From NCBI GenBank assembly GCA_018398585.1, contig JAGTTD010000026.1:3229001-3293000 (forward strand): a stretch of 64,000 nt of DNA, given 5' to 3'. The notes beneath the pieces are model-generated. The model worked only from the letters and a program-made list of their open reading frames with translations. It did no database searches and was not told the origin of the DNA. Below are positions 11,199 to 23,063 of the stretch, one piece after another; within the stretch, counting starts at the first letter, position 1, and every line of letters starts with the position of its first letter. The translations under genes were made by a program, and so were the position numbers. Source of the DNA: Simmondsia chinensis (taxonomy: Eukaryota; Streptophyta; Magnoliopsida; Caryophyllales; Simmondsiaceae).

Positions 11199-14100
11199 TT
11201 AAGTATAGATATGAGAAGGGAGGCGAGGGGCCACGATAACATGTAAGGGAGTGACCTTCGTGTTTGTCAACCCATTGCTTTCACTCATATCGACCTTCTC
11301 ATTTTTGTACGGAGTTGTAAAGTCAAAAGCATGTAAAAACCCAGCCAAGGCCAAGTGCACCACTTGTAGCCCAAAGTTAGTGCCCGGGCACACCCACCTT
11401 CCTCCACTGAACGGTATCAGCTTGTAATGCCGATCCCTAACATCAACATCCTTGTGCGTGGTGAGAAACTGCTCTGGCTGGAACTCAGATGGGTCTGGCC
11501 AGACTCGCGGGTCGCGCTGAATCTTATACGTGTTTATAATGAGCCTTGTCCCTTTCGTTATGCGGTAGTCGACCAAGGTGCAATCAGCTGTGAAATGGCG
11601 GTGTCCTGAAAGCGGCGCTGCTGGGTACAATCGCGAAGTCTCTTTCATGATGGCTTGGACGTAGGTCAACTTAGGTATATCTGATTCAACCACCTGCTTT
11701 TCTTTTCCTACATGAACATCAAGTTCTTCTTGTGCCTTCTTTAATGCCTTGGAGTTGTTCAGCAGTAGGGAGAGCGCCCATGTTAGGGTTACTGTTGTTG
11801 TATCACTTCCTCCTGCTATCAGCACCTGTGAAATATAATGAAATTTTTTCATTCCCATCATAATTGTAGGGGAAGTCACATGTTGTATAGTCAAAAATGT
11901 GAATCACTAGGCTTGGAAGGGCCAATCATATATATATATATATATATGTATGAGCTTGGAATAACCTAGAATAACATTACCTGAGTGGTTAAAATAACTT
12001 GAGGTTCCATGAATTCTTATTTAAATATCCTAATGTTTTAATATATACAGTGAAGGTACCATAAGGTTTAGGAATTTTATTACTAAGGTACCTTGAAGTT
12101 TAAAAAATTTATCAATTAGGTATCTTTTGACAAAGTCCAAAAGACTTTTATTAAAAGTTGATAACATCGAACATAATAATATATAGAAGTTCTTTATCAC
12201 AATATTGTGGGGTTTTTTTTTTTCACAAATTACTAACATGATATATTATTTAGTTAAAATATACACATTTTCCGTCATAATTTTTTGGTTCGATAATTAT
12301 TTTCCCATCATAACTTTCATTATACGCTTGATTTTCATTGAAAACATTGATATAGTTCATATATATAGGTTTAAAATATACCATATCAACATTTTATAAT
12401 AAAAATTGATGGTATTTTCACAAAAAGTACTTATGATACCACATAATATATATTCAGATATCAGGGTACCTACACAACAAATGTAAAACTTCACAGTATA
12501 TATCGAAGTGATGATTTCCCAAAATATTATTGCTATATAGTGATGACATTTTCAACCTGAAATTAATATTTTCTCAAAACAATTATAGCAAATTGTTAAG
12601 GACTCTGAACGTGAATCTATCTAGTTGAAACACTTTACTGGAGTTCTGAGAGAGAAAAAATCATCATATAAATCTAGTGGGTTACTCCACCTAATGCCAT
12701 TGGTTTTAGAATTGAACTCCCTTAGACTTATACATATTCAAGCTCCGTGAATTGGGCATAAAGGCTATATGAAACATTAATAGAAATATATATTCTTTTA
12801 AATGTGAAATATGTCGAATAAATAAATATGTTGAATAAATTAACAAAAGAGAAACTCAGTGGTGAACATTAATGTAAAGGTGTATGTTTTAGTATAAATT
12901 ACGTGTTTTCTTACTAAAAATTACTTAAATTTTAGATGCAATTTTAAAAATCACATAGATTTTCTAATAATTCAATGTCGCACCTAAAAAATATTTAAAT
13001 AATATTTTTTAAAAATATAAAAATTATTTTTTAAATATTTACAAATTTTTTAGATATTCAAAATATTTTATTTAGATATTTCAAAAATTTTAAAATTATT
13101 TAAAATGTATGTTCAAATTCTTTAAATTATTTTCTCATTTTTTTAAGTCATGTCAGCAAAAACTAACAGATATTAACAACATTAACATTGTGGTGTGATA
13201 TTAAAAATTTTGAAAAGTTCCGCCGTAACATTAAAAAATAGAAAATTTACATATTTTTTAAAACTGTACCTAAAATTTAGGTGATTTTTAGGGAGGAAAA
13301 AAAAAAACCCTACAATTATTTATTGACTTTCCATTTAACCGCTTAAATGTTTTGGTTAGTTTGATCTTTGAGAAGAATCAACTACATTTTATGAACAAGA
13401 TCAGGTCTTTGTTTTTATGTTTTAATAATTTGTTCATGCATGCATAAAGACAAACTTTTGGTGCAAGCTATTTTTGAAAGCAAGGAATATCGAGGGATTA
13501 AATTCTTTGGTCGTGCGCTTCATGGTTGATAATGGCGTGTCACTGATTTTGCTATGTAAAGTGATTAAATTCTCTGTACCTTTTCTACTTTCTAATGTGT
13601 GAACTTTGTGTACTCTAGTGACGCTCCAACCATCAAATTTGTATCACAGAAAAAGAAACAATGATTTTTCCAATCAAGAGATATTTTTTTTTTTTGTTAA
13701 TTCACGTCGCTTAATTAATAGTATAGTCAAATAATAATGATTAATTTTTCATAGTCCCCTTTTTCGTAATTAATTTTCTAAATGAGAGTATTTTTTGCTA
13801 TAAAGTTTTTGTTCTACAGATGCTTCTTCTTCAAAGAGACTCATCGTTTTAATGCTTCTACTTAAATCACAAAAAGTAACTTCTCTTTTCTCAAGCAATT
13901 TTGTACTATCAGCAAACACCCTATAAAATTCATGAAAGCAATTTAATTAAAACAACATTTTTGTCCAAAAGAAACTCAGTGAAATGAGTACTTACTAAGG
14001 CAGTGGCTTTAATGATAATATCTGGCTCATTACCACCATGACTTGTGTCATCAACCACCTTCAAGAGCACATCCAAGAAGTCTTGCCCGACACTGGTGAC

Positions 14101-15193
14101 GTCTCCCTTCTTCCTCTTGTCGCGGTGCTCGTCCAGCCATCATTGAAAAATAGAGTCCAACTCCTTGCCCACTTTCTTCATGCGCTTCTCATATCCACCA
14201 ATATCCAACCACCGTAAAAAGGGGATAAAATCTCCTACCACAAACATCCCGATCAAGAAGAAGAAATCTCTAAGTGCCTCCTGGCATCTCTTAACCTCAT
14301 CACTCCCCTCACTATACCCATAGTACCTCTTTCCCGCCACCATCCTCACTATGATATTGAGGCCAATGTCCCAAAACCACTGCTTCATCTCCACCAACAC
14401 ACCGCCCCTCGACGAACCATCTTCCTTATTAGTCCATACTTTATACAGGTCTTTTATGGAGGCATCAATTTCTATGGCGCGAACATTGCTTAGAAGCTCT
14501 AACCGATGGTTAGATAGAAGCTCAATGATCGAAACCTTCCTCAGCTCATGCCAATAAGGCCCATAGGGGGCAAGCCCAAACATTTATGGCCCAAGTACTT
14601 AGCAGCTATGAACTTCGGACGAGAGGAGACCACTAGGACTTTACTGGTGAATAACTCCTTCACGATCTCCCAACTACTAACCACCACTGCCCTTCACGAT
14701 TTCTATGGCGCGAACATTGCTTAGAAGCTCTAACCGATGGTTAGATAGAAGCTCAATGATCGAAACCTTCCTCAGCTCATGCCAATAAGGCGCATAGGGG
14801 GCAAGCCCAAACATTTACGGCCCAAGTACTTAGCAGCTATGAACTCCAGACGAGAGGAGACCACTAGGTCTTTACTGGTGAATAACTCCTCACGATCTCC
14901 CAACTACTAACCACCACTGCCCTTATCATCCCAAGATGGAGGGAGAATATCGGGCCATACTTGTCAGCCAATTCTCCCAGCGTTATGTGCAGAGCATTGC
15001 TGTTTTTAGATTGACCTCCGATGATGTGAAGGTGTCCTATTATCGGCCAAGCACCATGAACTAGGGGAGGTGTTTTCCTGGCCTTAATGGCTGTTTTAGG
15101 GCTCAATGAGAACAAGAAGTAGAATGAAAGGACAAGTATTAGGGCAAAAAGAAGAGTAATAGAGGTGTCAAGGGATAGGGCAAAGGAAGTCAT
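11199..15193 (-). pseudogene. CYP82-like cytochrome P450, copy A
   Basis: Exon 1 runs from ATG at 15193 to 13996, ending at a good donor (A|GTAAGT). Exon 2 is 11825-11199 after acceptor TTCACAG, with stop TGA or equivalent at 11201-11199; the intron is about 2.17 kb. The N-terminus has a hydrophobic membrane anchor and a Pro-rich hinge (KTPPLVHGAWPIIGHLH). Exon 2 carries the I-helix oxygen-binding motif AGGSDTT, the ExxR motif as KETSRLYP, FQPEQF in place of the usual PERF, and the heme loop FSGGRWVCPG with the ligand Cys. The layout and C-terminal VTPLHVIVAPRLPS match the CYP82 family of ER-bound monooxygenases of specialised metabolism. Lesions: a 231-bp tandem duplication within exon 1 (14471-14701 and 14702-14932), a deletion/frameshift near 14580, and TGA at about 14142-14140 after SIFQ. 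Substrate unknown. Confidence 0.88.
14471..14932 (-). repeat. 231-bp tandem duplication inside P450 A exon 1
   Basis: TCTATGGCGCGAACATTGCT begins both copies, at 14471 and 14702, and the match runs to the CCACCACTGCCCTT ends with a few substitutions and a one-base deletion. The sister copies at 29.7-29.9 kb and 42.7-43.0 kb have the segment once, so this is a change private to copy A. Confidence 0.88.
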
Positions 15194-15277
15194 AGTGAAT
15201 TTGAAATTTGTGTTCAAGGAAGAGAGGCCTTGCGTTGTGGTGTAGTAAACTATATGATGGACTCCACTCACGACCCT

Positions 15278-15288
15278 TATTTATATAT
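15278..15288 (-). promoter_or_regulatory. TATA box of P450 copy A
   Basis: On the minus strand TATATAAATAA lies about 85 bp before the ATG at 15193. The same sequence at the same distance occurs upstream of copy B (43345-43355), and a shortened form occurs before copy C (about 35310-35320). Conserved position makes a core promoter likely. Confidence 0.6.
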
Positions 15289-15750
15289 GTTTTTTGAAGG
15301 CTATATTTGGCTTAGTCTAAGATATTTTTTTTATAAGATATTTTAGTGCACGAAGGATCAAATACTATACAATTATAGTTATAACTTGTGAGCCCCGTAG
15401 TTAGTATTCGGTTATAAAAATATCTTAGACTTTCATCCATTAATATAAGTTTTGTTGGAAAAATTACACAATTGATCATAACATAAGCGTATATTATTAG
15501 AACATTGGAACGGTCAAAGCCAAGATTCTGGAAACCTTCTCTTAACTAGAGGGAGAAAAAAACACGCGATGTAAACAGGTACTTCATCCATTATGAAATT
15601 TATGATTACAACCTATAGTTGAAACCCCAAATCCCATCTCACATCAATCAATCTAACTTTGACTATATATCACATGATAAGTCACCAATCCTCTTAGAGT
15701 AACTATTACATGGTAAGCCATCAATCCTCCTCAGTGTGGCTTTAGACTAA

Positions 15751-16393
15751 GGGCTTGTTTGGGATTCCTGTGAAAAAACTGCTTTTTTCAAAAGCAGTTC
15801 TTGTAAAAGCACGTTTGCAAAAAGTGTTATTTTGAATAAGCAGCTAGTGTTTGACCAACCAATAAAGAAGCACTTATGGTAGTATTATGAGTGTTTAGCC
15901 AATATTTAAAAAAGTATTTTTCTATAAAATTTCAGAAAGAATACTAACAGAAGTCTTTTATACTTGAAAAAAGTCACCCATGAACCCTTGTAAATATTTA
16001 ATACATTTTTTTAAATATTTAAAATATTTTTTAAATATTTAAAACAATTTTTAATACTTATTAAATATTTTCTCAATGTTTTTTAAAATATTTAAAATTT
16101 ATTTTTCAAAAATTTAAAATATTTTCTAAATATCATAAATATATTATCAATTATTAAAATACTTTTTTCATATTTAATATATATTTTAAAATATATAAAC
16201 TATTTGTGAATATATAAATTATTTTTCAAATATATTAATAAATTTTAGAGTATCTAAAATAAACTTTCTCAATTGTGTAGTTTTTGCTCTGCTTCTGCTT
16301 AAAAGTAGAAAAACTGCTACTGCTTTTAATAGAAAGCACTTTTTTACAGTTGCAATACTTTTTTTTTTCCTGAAATAAGTCCCAAACAGGCCC
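15751..16393. mobile_element. PIF/Harbinger-like (Tourist) MITE
   Basis: The terminal inverted repeat GGGCTTGTTTGGGA / GGGCCTGTTTGGGA is flanked by TAA (15748-15750, 16394-16396), the 3-bp duplication typical of PIF/Harbinger. The duplicate locus at about 43800-43812 reads ACTAAGAAAG without the element, a clean empty site. The 643-bp interior is AT-rich with many AAATATTT-like runs and no coding capacity. Confidence 0.85.
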
Positions 16394-17769
16394 TAAGAAA
16401 GATACAAACTATCATCGAAACACCTCTCAAACAAATTAGGCACCCGTTTACATAATGCGAATCCTCCACATTTTACTCTCATTTTTCTCTATTAACCCGT
16501 AACACTCTGCTCTTTTTATAATTTAATACCTAATGCCAATATCAGTTAAATTCCAAATTAAATCTCAATCAGATTAGGTATTCAAATATCACTCAAACTC
16601 TATCCCAATGAAATAACTCCAATCTTATCAGTATCCAATTTTGAGGCAACGATATCCTAACAAGTTTACTAAATAATTGGTCCCTTGAAATAGTATTAGA
16701 AGCTTTTTTGCCCAGATGTTAGGATATCAAATCACAACTGCCCCACTCTAAGTAGTAATGAATTTCAAGAACAAGGCATCGGTGGATATGTATATTATTC
16801 TTGCTTCAGGTCAAACAAATATTTGCTTATCTGAAAGATATGTTAAAGTATAAAATTATTTCTCGACTTTTACGGACTAACTTAAGCCTTTTAAATTGTT
16901 GGTTGGTTGAGTACTAGACGTGTAGAATTCCTACGCATTTAAACTGTGCTTCTAAATTAGACGTGTACACATTGGTTGAACTAAATTTAAGGCAAAGTTT
17001 TCTTTTTATACCCCCAAAAAATATTATTGAACTATACTCCAAAAATAATTTTGGTATCTAACTCTATAATGGTGAAAGAAAAATAATGAACACTTATACA
17101 GTAATTAATTTAGAATTGAACACCCAATTATACAAGAATCATTTTGGAATTTTACTATTGAAAGAAATAAATTTAACAGTGTCAAAGAGAATAGTACTGT
17201 TCAAATGTAAGGTTACTTAATTTTAGTACCTCAACACTTCTGATTTATTTTTTATAGAAAGTATACACCTGACCTTTTTGATTTATTTTTTGAGTACATT
17301 CGTGTTAATAAATATGACCCTCTCTGGTGACAACCAATATCAGAAACAGGAAAAGACAAAATTGATCATGACCATAACAACGTCATTCTGATGTCTGACA
17401 CTAAAGTATGACGTCATGATTATTCTTTTATTCCCTAAGTACAATGAAACTTAGCATTTGGTTGCAATTTGCATTAAAACAACAATGTTTTATGATCCAT
17501 TTAAAATATCCCAAATGTTATCAAGGGCATTTTCGTTAACGTACTGTATTGGTTAGTTGAAGTGACTTGCATATCATCAAAGAGGGTCATATTTATTAAG
17601 ACAAACAAAACCTAACATACGAAAAAATAAATGGATATTATTTTCACAAACTAAAAGGTAAACGACCCTACATTTTAACAATACTATTTGCTTTGGCAAT
17701 GCTAAATTTATTCCTCTCGGTTGTGCAATTCCAAATTAATTCCTATATAGGTAATCGGTTCCAAATTGA

Positions 17770-17803
<34 letters not shown>

Positions 17804-17898
17804 ATTAAAAAGTTCAATACCAAAATAATCCTTTAAAGCATATTTTAGTACATTTTTAATGTTTTTCTTGTATTATTATATATTGATAGTATTACTTA
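16394..17898. other. Duplicated P450 upstream region, non-coding
   Basis: It aligns with 43803-44331 plus 46187-47170 upstream of copy B; shared stretches include GCAATTTGCATTAAAACAAC and AACAATGTTTTATGATC. A T-run of more than 30 bases lies at 17769-17800. No gene is seen. Confidence 0.6.
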
Positions 17899-18271
17899 AG
17901 CTCCGTTTGTTTCAAAGGAAAGCATTTTTCTCTTGAAAGATTTTTAATTTCTTAATATCTTCATCAATAAATATTCTTATATTAAAATTTTTAATTTGTT
18001 TAGATAAGGAAAATAATTCCATTATTTATGTTCACATGATATTAACGATTGAACAAGGTTAAGTTGAAGTAAGATATGAAACATGACATCATGGCGGAAA
18101 ATAGTTTGCGCCTCATGAAGGAAAATGACATTCTTAATTTCTCTTTGAAAGTAAGTTAACTTCCAATTTATGGAGGAAAATATTTTCTGTAAAATAAAGG
18201 ATTATAACAATTTATACAATGAAGCTATAAAAATATAATAGAAAAGCTTTTAAGTCAAAACAAACGGAGCC
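17899..18271. mobile_element. Short MITE, ends AGCTCCGTTTGTTT
   Basis: AGCTCCGTTTGTTT at the left is mirrored at the right by AAACAAACGGAGCC, beside TTA (17896-17898) and TTG (18272-18274). The duplicate at 56915-57287 has the same element followed by TTA, supporting a 3-bp Harbinger-type target duplication. It is present in both duplicates and so predates the duplication. Confidence 0.7.
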
Positions 18272-18715
18272 TTGGATGTTAAGTACACTAAATAGGTAGC
18301 CTCTAGTTACTATTAGGTCATGTACGGTGCATGAAATTTGAGCCTAAAATTGGGATTGACTCTAGAATTGAGGCTAAAAATTCAAATTTTGTTGTTTGGT
18401 TCACCTGTTGAAATTAAATTACAATTCTACAATTTAATTTCATGGAATTAGGTTTTAACTAAAAATCATACATTCCAATTCCTTAAGAATGGAATATGGA
18501 GTTGCAATCAATATTAACTCCATATTCCGAAACCCAAAATGGCCCGACTTGACTAGCCCAACTCCAAGATGACTCAATAGCAAAAGTCTTAGACACAATT
18601 TCAATATGACTCGAACCTCGAAATCACCCCAATTCGAATGACTTGAACCTAAAATAATCCAAGTCAACATAACTCAACGTCCGAAATTGACCCAAACTGA
18701 TTGATTAATGTTGGT

Positions 18716-21514
18716 GATGAGACTCTTCTTCCTCAACAACCAGGTTCGCCACCACCACCACGGCCTCCACCAACACTCTCCACCCCCAGACTCTACCATC
18801 CACCACCGAATCCCACCACCCATCAACCCACCACCGATTTCCACCACCACCCAACACCATTTCCACCAGACTCCATTTTCACCACCAAACACCGCCATCA
18901 CCATCTCCAACACCAGAGTCCACCACCACTCACCACCATCTTCGGCCCACCCAGACCCAACCGCCACCAGAATCGGGTGCCCACCAGCAGACTTCATCAC
19001 CTCTCGCCACGTTCATCACCTCCCGTCATCTTAAATTTCACATCCTAACACCAGCCTTCATCAAATCCACCACCACCCACCACCCACCGCCACCAACACC
19101 TCCTCCTCCCACCGGCCTTCATTCTGCCTCCTGTCCACTAATCACATCAGCAACGTTGCCTGAAATGCCGACTTCAAATGCAGGGGTGTCGGTCTTCGTT
19201 GATGGCCTACCTTCAAAAATGACAAACTCATGGATTAGAGCTGTTTTTTGTGGCTTCAGGCCAATCTATGACACCTTTGTTCCTGTGAGAAAAAGGCTTA
19301 GATCTAGATGGTCTTACGGCTTTGTTCAATTTTATGACTCGAATGAAGCTACACGGGCAGTTACTTCCATGAATGGAAGATGGGTGGTGGGTGCCAAGCT
19401 TAGAGTGCAATGGGCAAACCCAGATAGAAGATCGATACCTTCATCCGCACGAAGCCAACTGCAGGAAAGGGTTGCCCAACAGGTCAGAAACACAAGTGAT
19501 ACTCAGGAACAGAGGAACACACCACCTAATCGAGGTGGGGAAGATGTCAACACAACTACTCCGAGGATTGTGGTGTCAAATACCAACAGGAATGTCAAAG
19601 CATGGCTTGAGCGGTCAATCATTGCCCGTTCGTCAGATGAGGTCAGTCTTGATGATATACTTACATTTATCATGGAGAATGATCTTTACGGGCTAACTCC
19701 TAAAGGCTTAAGCAACACTACCTTTATCTTGGTATGTAACTCTATTGGCACCTTGGAATCCTACCTGGGCCCACGCAAGGAGACTCTTCTACAGAAGTTC
19801 AGAGAGGTGTACAGGTACTCTGGTGAGACCCTTGGGTCCCTTAATAGAAGAGTGTGGCTTGAGATTCATGGTCTACTTGTCCAATGTTGGTTCAAGGACT
19901 ATTTTGTGGATATTGCCAAAGCGTGGGAAATTTCATAAGAGTGGACTCGAGAACATCCGCTATGAGGTGTGCCGATGTGGCCAGGATACTGATTGACACC
20001 TGTTTCACAACTTGCATTCATCAGTTAGTCCAGGTTCAGTTTAGTGGGGGATCCCACCCGGTCTTCGTTAAAGAAGGCAGCTCTGTATTGATCCCTGATT
20101 ACTCTCCCAGAGCTGTTGCTCGTGTGGCCTCGGACAGGTTGGCTAGATAGCAGGCATCCTTTTTGACACAATCCCAACCAGAAAGTCAGTGCAACGCTGT
20201 AGCTCGACATACTTCATGGGTTCGGACCTCTTTGGAGCAGATCACGAATTTCTCGAGTGCTTGTGAGGTGCCTGAAACTTCTATCCCTTGGTCTACAAAG
20301 GAAGGACTTGGGGTTACTTCGCTACCGTTCGGTCAAATTTCCTTCCACCTTAATGGTCAGATCATTGGTAGATGGGCATTGGAATGCTCCTATCCCTTTG
20401 AAACACTACAACCTTGCCTTCCTTAGCCTTTGGCCCATCCTCCTAGTTTACTTCTGTGGGTGCAGGAAGATGTCGATAGATGGTCTACGGAATGCAGTCG
20501 GGCACATACTTCTCTTCCCCTTCCGTCTCCATAGCGTGGCGATCTTATTCCAGTTCAGGAAGTGCGTGGAAACCAACATATGCCTCCTTTGCTCCAGGGG
20601 GTGGAGGGTGACATAGCCAGTCATGCGCTCTTATTGTATCTTGAGAATGTAACTCAAGATCCTGCCAGTGAAGATGACTCTGGATCCTCAGGACCTATGT
20701 TTCCTCCAGGTTTTGAGTCTTTTGCTTTAAACAGGTCAGAGAATTGTATGGAGAGACCCAGTGAAGTTGGGAAGAGAAAAGGAAAAGGAGTGATGACAAA
20801 AAGGGAGAGGAAAGCGTTGAAGCACAAGGAAAAAGTGAATAAAAAGCGGGAGCTTTGGGAGTTTCTGGAAGATATGTCGCCTAGGACCAGCACGCCGGAA
20901 AAGACCAAGGCCTTAAACAAGCAGAAAATGGGGAATGAGGCGAAATGGGGAAGATTGTCAAAGACAGCCGGGAAGAAGAAAAAATGAAATAGGGGGAATA
21001 CGTTTTACAAGATCTCGGAAGCGAAGTATGACGAGATGATTATGCAAGCGGAGCGGGCTATTGAGATGGGGAAATTAGTAGGATTTAATTTTGATGGTTT
21101 CGACCCACCGAGGGTGGCAAAGCTGCTTGCTAATTGAGGTGGTTGGTTTTGGGGTTGAGGTTTGAGTCCAGCTCTTGTTTCCCGTGTTTTTTGTCTAATT
21201 TTTCTTCAGTTGGGATCCAGCCAGGTGTTCTTTTGGGTGGCTCTGCTTCAGCTTCTTCCGTCGTCCTGTCTTTTGTTTTTTTGTTTTTGTGTCCCTTTCT
21301 TCTGTTTTGGTGGTCTTGGTATGTCTCGTTTTTTGTTTGGTTGCGTCTGTTTCTTGTTGTTTTCTCCCTGTTTTTTTTTTCTTTTGGGTCTTTTCTTTAG
21401 GTCTCCTGTTTACGGGATTTCCTAGGGCTCGTTTAGCTGAGTACCCTGTTTTGTTGCCCGATTTTGCCGCTAATTATCAAAAAAAAAAAAAAAAAAGATG
21501 AGACTCTTCTTCCT
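18716..21514 (+). mobile_element. ORF1-only LINE ('half-LINE') with 18-bp target duplication
   Basis: The element proper is 18734-21496, between exact duplications GATGAGACTCTTCTTCCT (18716-18733, 21497-21514). It has a C-rich leader of CCACCA-type repeats (18734-19140), an RRM-containing ORF1-like region (19156-20987), and a T/G-rich 3' region ending TTATC plus a poly(A) of about 18. No endonuclease or RT (ORF2) is present. The paralogous site at 57696-57725 is empty. Poly(A) and a long duplication show target-primed reverse transcription, so the insertion was made by enzymes supplied in trans. Confidence 0.9.
19156..20987 (+). pseudogene. LINE ORF1-like protein with RRM, frameshifted
   Basis: Residues about 10-85 form an RNA-recognition motif: RNP2-like VFVDGL and RNP1-like RWSYGFVQF, ending LRVQWA. 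A middle region about residues 140-250 (FREVYRYSGETLGSLNRRVW) resembles the conserved domain of plant LINE and retroelement ORF1 proteins. After a frameshift near 19890-19930 it continues GNFIRVDSRTSAMRCADVAR, then a TAG at about 20148, and a Lys-rich tail with MFPPGFESF and basic runs (to 20987). Another short reading (about 21010-21137) ends KLLAN. RRM-bearing ORF1 proteins are known in plant L1 LINEs, where they probably bind the element RNA. Confidence 0.75.
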
Positions 21515-21995
21515 ATCATTTATGTAATATCCTCTACAATTCCTACCCTTCCCATCCTATTATTCTCAAAATTGTTTATCAGGTCCCAACCCCCACCTTA
21601 AAACATAACCTTCTCTCAATTAAAAGACTTTGTTCGGATAACAATTGTGATATTCAATATGACAGCAACTCCTCTATACAGGACAATATTACGGGGAGAA
21701 TCCTGCATTATCAATAATGGTGATCTACATCAGCGTGCTCGCTTGTACGCATGAACTCTCCGTCCCTGGTTATATGGGTTTCCTTAGGCACTTGGCATTG
21801 GTGTCTAGGTTATCTTGGAAGCCATGTCCTTTCCTTGCTGAACAAATTTCTTGGCGACTTATTTTCTAGTTATAACAACACTATGTCATCTCAATTGTGT
21901 CATCTAGGAAAGTTCAAGCATCTACAATTTTTCTCCATTTCAACATCGTGCTACAGATCCTTTAAGATTAATGCATAGTAATATTTTGCGTCTAC
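21515..21995. other. Duplicated non-coding segment
   Basis: It continues the duplication after the LINE and matches 57726-58235 (shared ACCTTCTCTCAATTA and AGACTTTGTT). No intact reading frame is shared by both copies. Confidence 0.6.
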
Positions 21996-22017
21996 AGTTC
22001 AAGTGTCTACGCAATCC

Positions 22018-22330
22018 CTATAGGCGGTAGTACATTATCCTGGTGTGATTATCAGGCAAGAAGGCGCCTCTCATGTGCTTCTTCATTTTCCCCCACGACT
22101 CTATCTTCGTCTTCGCTTGGCGAAGCCAAATTTTCTTTAGCTGTTGCCACCAGGCGGCTGCCCTTCCTTGCAACCGAGTAGCGACTAGTGGCGCCTGTTT
22201 CTTCTCCAGCACCTCTCTGAAATTGAGGACCTCCTCAACAGCAACAAGCCAATCCAGAAAGTCTTCTGGGCATCCTCCATCGTTAAACTCCGGAAACTCA
22301 ATTTGGAGGCCATTTTCCCTCCTCCGATCA
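22018..22330 (-). pseudogene. Gypsy gag N-terminal fragment
   Basis: The minus strand reads FEFPEFNDGGCPEDFLDWL, then ATRLQGRAAAWWQQLKKIW and IESWGKMKKHMRGAFLPDN, the hallmark order of plant Ty3/gypsy gag (PxFxG...W, L.G.A..WW, ...W..(L/M)K..M...F.P). TAG at 22018-22020 interrupts it, and similarity ends a few codons later. Confidence 0.85.
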
Positions 22331-22656
22331 TCACAATCGTGGGTGTTAACATTATTGGGCCGATGGCGTCTCAGACTGGGATATGGTAGTTCCTCGTCCG
22401 AGAAGGAATTTTGAAAGCGTTGGTCCGATTCCTCTCCTGTTGCACCCAGTGTTAATGGACGTTAGGGCTAGATTCCCGGTGTAAGATCGGTATTTGCTCC
22501 TAGTTGAATCAAGCAACGCTCGATTCCTCAGAATTTCTCCTCCAACTCCTCTATCCTCTGTTCAGACTGTAGTTGACGATCACGGTCATAAAAGTCCTCA
22601 ACGGCGGCGTTCTTCCGGGGCCCACGGGCCATCTCAGAAACCGTTCTGAGCTCTGA

Positions 22657-22669
22657 TACCAACTAATGC
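22657..22669 (-). other. Primer-binding site of truncated gypsy
   Basis: TTGGTATCAGAGC on the minus strand, just inside the LTR, is complementary to the initiator Met tRNA 3' end. Confidence 0.85.
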
Positions 22670-23063
22670 AGCCGCGTAGTGGAAGAATTAGGGGAACATA
22701 AAGGTTCAATGGCCTTCCCTTTAATTTTATTAATTTGCATAATAAAACAAAGGGGAAAATAATCGTTCTAATCTCACAACCCGAGAAACATACTTGAAAT
22801 AGGTTTAAATTCTAGAAAAATTAAACTAACTAAACTCTAGCTTGCCCTCCTTTTATATATAAGGAGACACTAGATTAAAACTTAAAAGGAAAGAAATCAA
22901 TATAAAGCTTAAAAGGAAATAAATCAATCTAAATCAAAAGCTAAAGGAAAGAAATCAAAATAAACCAGAATTGAATTCAAATCCCGCATGTCTTGCCTTG
23001 AATCCCCACATCCCGTGTCCCGCCTTGAATCCTGCCTACGCCAAGCCTTAGCAGTCTGCATCA

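Larger units (their letters stand above)
22000..23063 (-). mobile_element. Truncated Ty3/gypsy element: LTR, PBS, gag start
   Basis: On the minus strand an LTR (23063 to 22678; TGATGCAG ... GCTGCA, TATATAAAAGGAG box near 22855) is followed four bases on by TTGGTATCAGAGC (22657-22669), the initiator-Met primer site. A gag region then runs to about 22018. The sequence breaks off inside gag. The right LTR and pol are absent. Confidence 0.85.

Noticed and set aside
18674..19048. Open frames of Pro/His- or Trp/Gly-rich protein on both strands
   Set aside because: They come from CCACCA repeat composition in the half-LINE leader; all frames are open by chance and none resembles a protein family.
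22018..22212. Independent small gene
   Set aside because: It is the gag of the truncated gypsy element, in line with its LTR and primer site.
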